35,440 bases of DNA from an uncultured Lachnospiraceae bacterium. Its GTDB lineage: Bacteria; Bacillota; Clostridia; Lachnospirales; Lachnospiraceae. Made by a program: the position numbers and the translations under genes. Location of the stretch: contig CANRJF010000024.1 in assembly GCA_947630855.1 (NCBI GenBank), positions 1 to 35,440 of the forward strand, in the 5' to 3' direction. This document shows positions 32,923 through 35,440 of this stretch, in pieces (within the stretch, counting starts at the first letter, position 1; every line of letters starts with the position of its first letter). The notes under the pieces were generated by a model. It saw nothing but the letters and a program-made list of their open reading frames with translations, ran no database searches and was not told where the DNA came from.

Positions 32923-34092
32923 ATGAATACACAAGGGAAATGTAAAGGGAAAAAAATGCTCATCTGCCTTCTTACAGGGGTTTTGCTGTCTTCTGCGCCT
33001 ATGGAGACATTGGCATCTAAGACAGGCAGTGAACTGAAGAAAACAGGAGAAAAAATTGACAGGTTAGAGGAAGAGAGGGAGGCTGCGGAAGACAGGGTAG
33101 ATGAACTGGAACAACAGCAGAGCAATCTTCAGGGAGAACTGGCGGATTTAAACGGAAAACTTTGGAGCGTCACGGAGGAGATAAATAATCTGGAAGTCCA
33201 GATAGGGGAAAAGGAAACCCAGATTACGGCGACCCAGGCGGAGCTGGAAGCATCCATTGCCACAAAAGAAAGCCAGTATGAGAGTATGAAAAAACGGATT
33301 CAGTATATTTACGAATCCGGGGGAGCCGATATGGTGGCTATCCTTTTTAAGAGCAAATCCATGGGGGAGATGTTAAATAAGGCGGAATACGTGGAAGCCA
33401 TCAATAATTATGACAGGCAGATGTTAAAACGCTATGAGGACACCTGCATACAGGTCAGCCAGAAAGAAGAACAGCTAAAACAGGAAAAAGAAGAACTGAT
33501 TGCCATGGAAGAGAGCATGGAGGTAAAAAAAGGCGAGGTGGACTCTCTGATTGCCAATACCAAAGACAGCATTAGCGCCAAAAAAAATGAGATATCTGAC
33601 GCCAAAGAAACGGTGAGCGATTATGACGAAGAGATTGCCAAAATGAAAGCCTACGAGGAAGAGTTGGAGCGAAAGAAAGCGGAGGAGGCAAAAAAACAGG
33701 CGGAGCAGCAGAAGAAAAAGCCTGCCAGCACCACAGGCGGAGGAAATGTAACGGCAAATGCCAGTGATACGGCAATGTTGGCAGCGTTGGTGGAGTGTGA
33801 AGCCGGGGGTGAGAGTTACGAGGGCCAGCTTGCCGTGGCAAGCGTGGTGGTAAACAGGGTAAAAAGCAGCAGTTTCCCCAATACGATTTCCGGCGTTATC
33901 TATCAGGGAGGGCAGTTTTCCCCGGTGGCCAGCGGACGTTTTGCAGTAGTCCTGGCACGGGGGGCAAACAGCAGTTGTACCCAGGCGGCAACTGAGGCTT
34001 TATCAGGCAATACCAATATTTCCGCATTGTTTTTCTGCCGGGCAGACTCCGGGGTGTCGGGGACAGTGATTGGGAATCATGTGTTTTATTAG
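32923..34092 (+). CDS. Secreted coiled-coil protein with SleB-like cell wall hydrolase domain
   Basis: The 389 residues start with a signal peptide (basic KCKGKK, hydrophobic LICLLTGVLLSS, cleavage near LASK, about 31). From about 35 to 265 is a two-part coiled coil resembling the N-terminus of PcsB/CwlO-type wall hydrolases, with the KRIQYIYESGG segment typical of them. A Lys- and Gln-rich linker leads to a SleB/Hydrolase_2 domain (about 283-389): ALVECEAGGESYEGQLAVASVVVNR split around Glu293, the family's proposed catalytic residue, and a final GVIYQGGQFSPV and IGNHVFY. SleB-type domains are lytic transglycosylases acting on peptidoglycan. The ribosome binding site is weak (AGAGGATG). Confidence 0.88.
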   Translation: MNTQGKCKGKKMLICLLTGVLLSSAPMETLASKTGSELKKTGEKIDRLEEEREAAEDRVDELEQQQSNLQGELADLNGKLWSVTEEINNLEVQIGEKETQITATQAELEASIATKESQYESMKKRIQYIYESGGADMVAILFKSKSMGEMLNKAEYVEAINNYDRQMLKRYEDTCIQVSQKEEQLKQEKEELIAMEESMEVKKGEVDSLIANTKDSISAKKNEISDAKETVSDYDEEIAKMKAYEEELERKKAEEAKKQAEQQKKKPASTTGGGNVTANASDTAMLAALVECEAGGESYEGQLAVASVVVNRVKSSSFPNTISGVIYQGGQFSPVASGRFAVVLARGANSSCTQAATEALSGNTNISALFFCRADSGVSGTVIGNHVFY

Positions 34093-34110
34093 TCTTTCAG
34101 AAAGGGTGAT

Positions 34111-34119
34111 TGGTATAAT
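34111..34119 (+). promoter_or_regulatory. Extended -10 promoter of the CPBP protease gene
   Basis: TGG followed by consensus TATAAT (34114-34119), 45 bp before the ATG at 34164. No clear -35. It lies 19 bp after the SleB-gene stop. Confidence 0.5.
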
Positions 34120-34163
34120 GCCTATTTGGGAGCAATGCATCTGCTGGAAGGAGGACTTTTATT

Positions 34164-34907
34164 ATGAAAAATACAACACAGATAGGTTTGAAAAAAACAA
34201 TAGCAATGGTTTTTGGTGCAACCGGAGTATTTACCGCTTTGTATTTCATAACAGGAACACTATTACCACAACTGCCCACCATTTTGATATTCTGCATACT
34301 TGGCGGATTGTTTTTAATGCCTGTTGAATGGTTTCTAATATTGCGGCAAAGTAAAAAAGACTACGGTAAATATTCACTTAAGGCTGCACTGATTGAGCAG
34401 GAAAAACAGCCTGTACTGCATATCCTCTTTTTCGCACTGCTATTGTTTGGCATAGCGGGAATATTCACAGCTACAATTCAACCACTTGAAAATATGCTGC
34501 TGTTAACATTTCGAGAAAAGCTGTTGTCATTTTTGCCCGCTGGATTTGATTGGAATAATATAGAATTTATAAAGAACTTTCCTAAAAATATTCTTTTAGC
34601 TGCTTTTGTAGTATATTTTATATTTAATGTTTTTGCTGGCCCCATTACAGAAGAATTTTTCTTTCGAGGATATTTAACAGCATATAACAACAAATACGGA
34701 AAATGGACACCGGTAATTATAACAATAATTTTTTCGTTGTATCATTTCTGGCTTCCGTTTCATAATATTTTCCGCATTTTTGTATTTTTGCCTATGGCGT
34801 ATATCAGCTATCGAAAAAAGAATATATACTATTGCATGGTTTCCCATATTCTCTGCAATTTATTCTCCACAATTTCATTTATTACAGCCGTAGCCAATGA
34901 AATATAA
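34164..34907 (+). CDS. CPBP (Abi/CAAX-like) intramembrane metalloprotease
   Basis: A 247-residue integral membrane protein with about six to eight TM helices. The family's catalytic residues are complete: Glu163-Glu164 and Arg168 in ITEEFFFRGYL, His194 in SLYHFW and His228 in SHILCN. Family members are glutamate-type intramembrane proteases that process prenylated or other membrane substrates; in Firmicutes some protect against the cell's own bacteriocins. No bacteriocin gene is adjacent. AAGGAGG lies 10 nt before the ATG. Base use is more AT-rich than in the housekeeping genes to the left. Confidence 0.85.
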   Translation: MKNTTQIGLKKTIAMVFGATGVFTALYFITGTLLPQLPTILIFCILGGLFLMPVEWFLILRQSKKDYGKYSLKAALIEQEKQPVLHILFFALLLFGIAGIFTATIQPLENMLLLTFREKLLSFLPAGFDWNNIEFIKNFPKNILLAAFVVYFIFNVFAGPITEEFFFRGYLTAYNNKYGKWTPVIITIIFSLYHFWLPFHNIFRIFVFLPMAYISYRKKNIYYCMVSHILCNLFSTISFITAVANEI

Positions 34908-34966
34908 GACTCTCTTTATGATTTCATATATCAGAAATGTTAAAACAGATGAAATCAGTATAATTG

Positions 34967-35296
34967 TTAAAGTTTCAATGAATCTACAATACTCATTCCT
35001 GCAATCTTTCTTAACGGAATACAGGTTGCCAGTAAGCAGGCCCCAATAGATAGAACCGTAGCTTCGGCAATGGGCAGAATAGGAACGGTAACCAACTGAA
35101 TGGTATTGGTAGATGCGGCATCTACAAAGATTGTGCAGATATAACCAACAATATTGCCGATTACTGCTGCAATAATGCCATAGTAAGCGCCCTCCCATAA
35201 AAATGTTTTGTAGAGGCTTTCGGCGCTCATTCCGATAGCCCGCTGCATACCGATCTCTGTTATCCTCGTATGCAGTCCATAAATTTGATTCAACAA
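34967..35296 (-). pseudogene. C-terminal fragment of an FtsX-type ABC permease
   Basis: On the minus strand about 110 residues match the last part of FtsX-like permeases: LHTRITEIGMQRAIGMS, then EGAYYGIIAAVIGNIVGY, a later helix ATVLSIGACLLATCIPL, and the usual ending RKIAGMSIVDSLKL. The frame continues outward to 35395, but that part no longer resembles the family, and no start codon with ribosome binding site was found. The rest of the permease and its ATPase are missing from the window. Best read as a truncated remnant, possibly cut by insertion or deletion at about 35300. Confidence 0.6.
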
Positions 35297-35332
35297 TGGA
35301 TGTGACCTATGGTTAGAGTAAAAGTTTTCATA

Positions 35333-35361
35333 TTGTAAAAAACGGAGGGATGACATATAAT
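35333..35361 (+). promoter_or_regulatory. Promoter-like sequence near right edge
   Basis: TTGTAA (35333-35338), 17-bp spacer, TATAAT (35356-35361), directed out of the window, next to the break point of the permease fragment. Confidence 0.4.
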
Positions 35362-35401
35362 ATTGGAAAGAAGAAACGGAAAACAGATACAGCATAAGGA
35401 G

Positions 35402-35440
35402 ATGGACGTACCAAAGATGGCCAAAAAGTTTGAAGAATTA
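35402..35440 (+). CDS. Possible start of a gene running off the window
   Basis: An ATG at 35402 (MDVPKMAKKFEEL) or 35417 (MAKKFEEL) opens a frame with no stop before the edge. AAGGAG at 35396-35401 is too close to the first and rather far (15 nt) from the second. Too short for any family call. Confidence 0.2.
   Translation, partial: MDVPKMAKKFEEL

Noticed and set aside
34875..35198. Second minus-strand frame of 107 codons at the right end
   Set aside because: It overlaps the permease fragment in another frame and has a Cys/Tyr/Arg composition typical of a shadow frame.
1..35440. tRNA, rRNA, CRISPR array or complete insertion sequence
   Set aside because: None was recognised by eye; there are no regularly spaced direct repeats and no transposase motif. 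A tRNAscan or IS search would settle it.

Overview
The window looks like chromosome from a class Clostridia bacterium, most probably a Lachnospiraceae-type gut anaerobe. The reasons are the SCIFF ranthipeptide gene beside its radical SAM maturase and a fused SecDF, strong AGGAGG-type ribosome binding sites, sigma-A promoters of the TTGNNN-17-TANNNT kind, a SigD-type flagellin promoter, and a general codon style of low-to-middle GC. No rRNA, tRNA, CRISPR array, complete insertion sequence or prophage was seen. Family assignments come from reading motifs by eye; no database search was possible.

Layout. 1-6000 is the accessory part. It holds the 3' end of a repetitive coiled-coil gene, then a cassette of a very large flagellin (1011 aa) and a convergent macro-domain protein, bracketed by two inverted copies of a 96-bp palindromic element. 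An alpha/beta hydrolase, a DUF4160 remnant and a DUF2442 gene follow. A structured leader (5881-5989) precedes a membrane protein and a secreted amidase (6013-8267). 8359-10820 is an operon of a DHH phosphoesterase, an HPt phosphotransfer protein and an MFS transporter. 10955-12993 encodes a PTS-dependent dihydroxyacetone kinase in the order dhaL-dhaM-dhaK. 13113-16900 is scfA (SCIFF), scfB (maturase) and secDF. glyA follows (16948-18186).

18358-23329 is a MacAB-like ABC exporter operon with two different membrane-fusion (adaptor) proteins on either side of one ATPase, plus one MacB-like permease. Next come a short PilT-like ATPase, serS, and carA-carB behind a leader that can fold in two mutually exclusive ways. 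The rest is a frame-broken gene, a membrane-anchored proline-iminopeptidase-like hydrolase, a degenerate HD-GYP protein on the minus strand, a coiled-coil/SleB cell-wall hydrolase, a CPBP intramembrane protease, and at the right edge a fragment of an FtsX-type permease.

Most interesting items: (i) the inverted 96-bp elements around the flagellin/macro cassette, each carrying promoter-like hexamers; (ii) the multi-branched leader RNA at 5881-5989; (iii) the switch-like carAB leader; (iv) the two-adaptor exporter, one adaptor carrying a large insert in its hairpin; (v) the HPt gene overlapping the DHH phosphoesterase gene; (vi) the HD-GYP protein without its catalytic signature; (vii) the intergenic hairpin that may set the ratio of SCIFF peptide to maturase.
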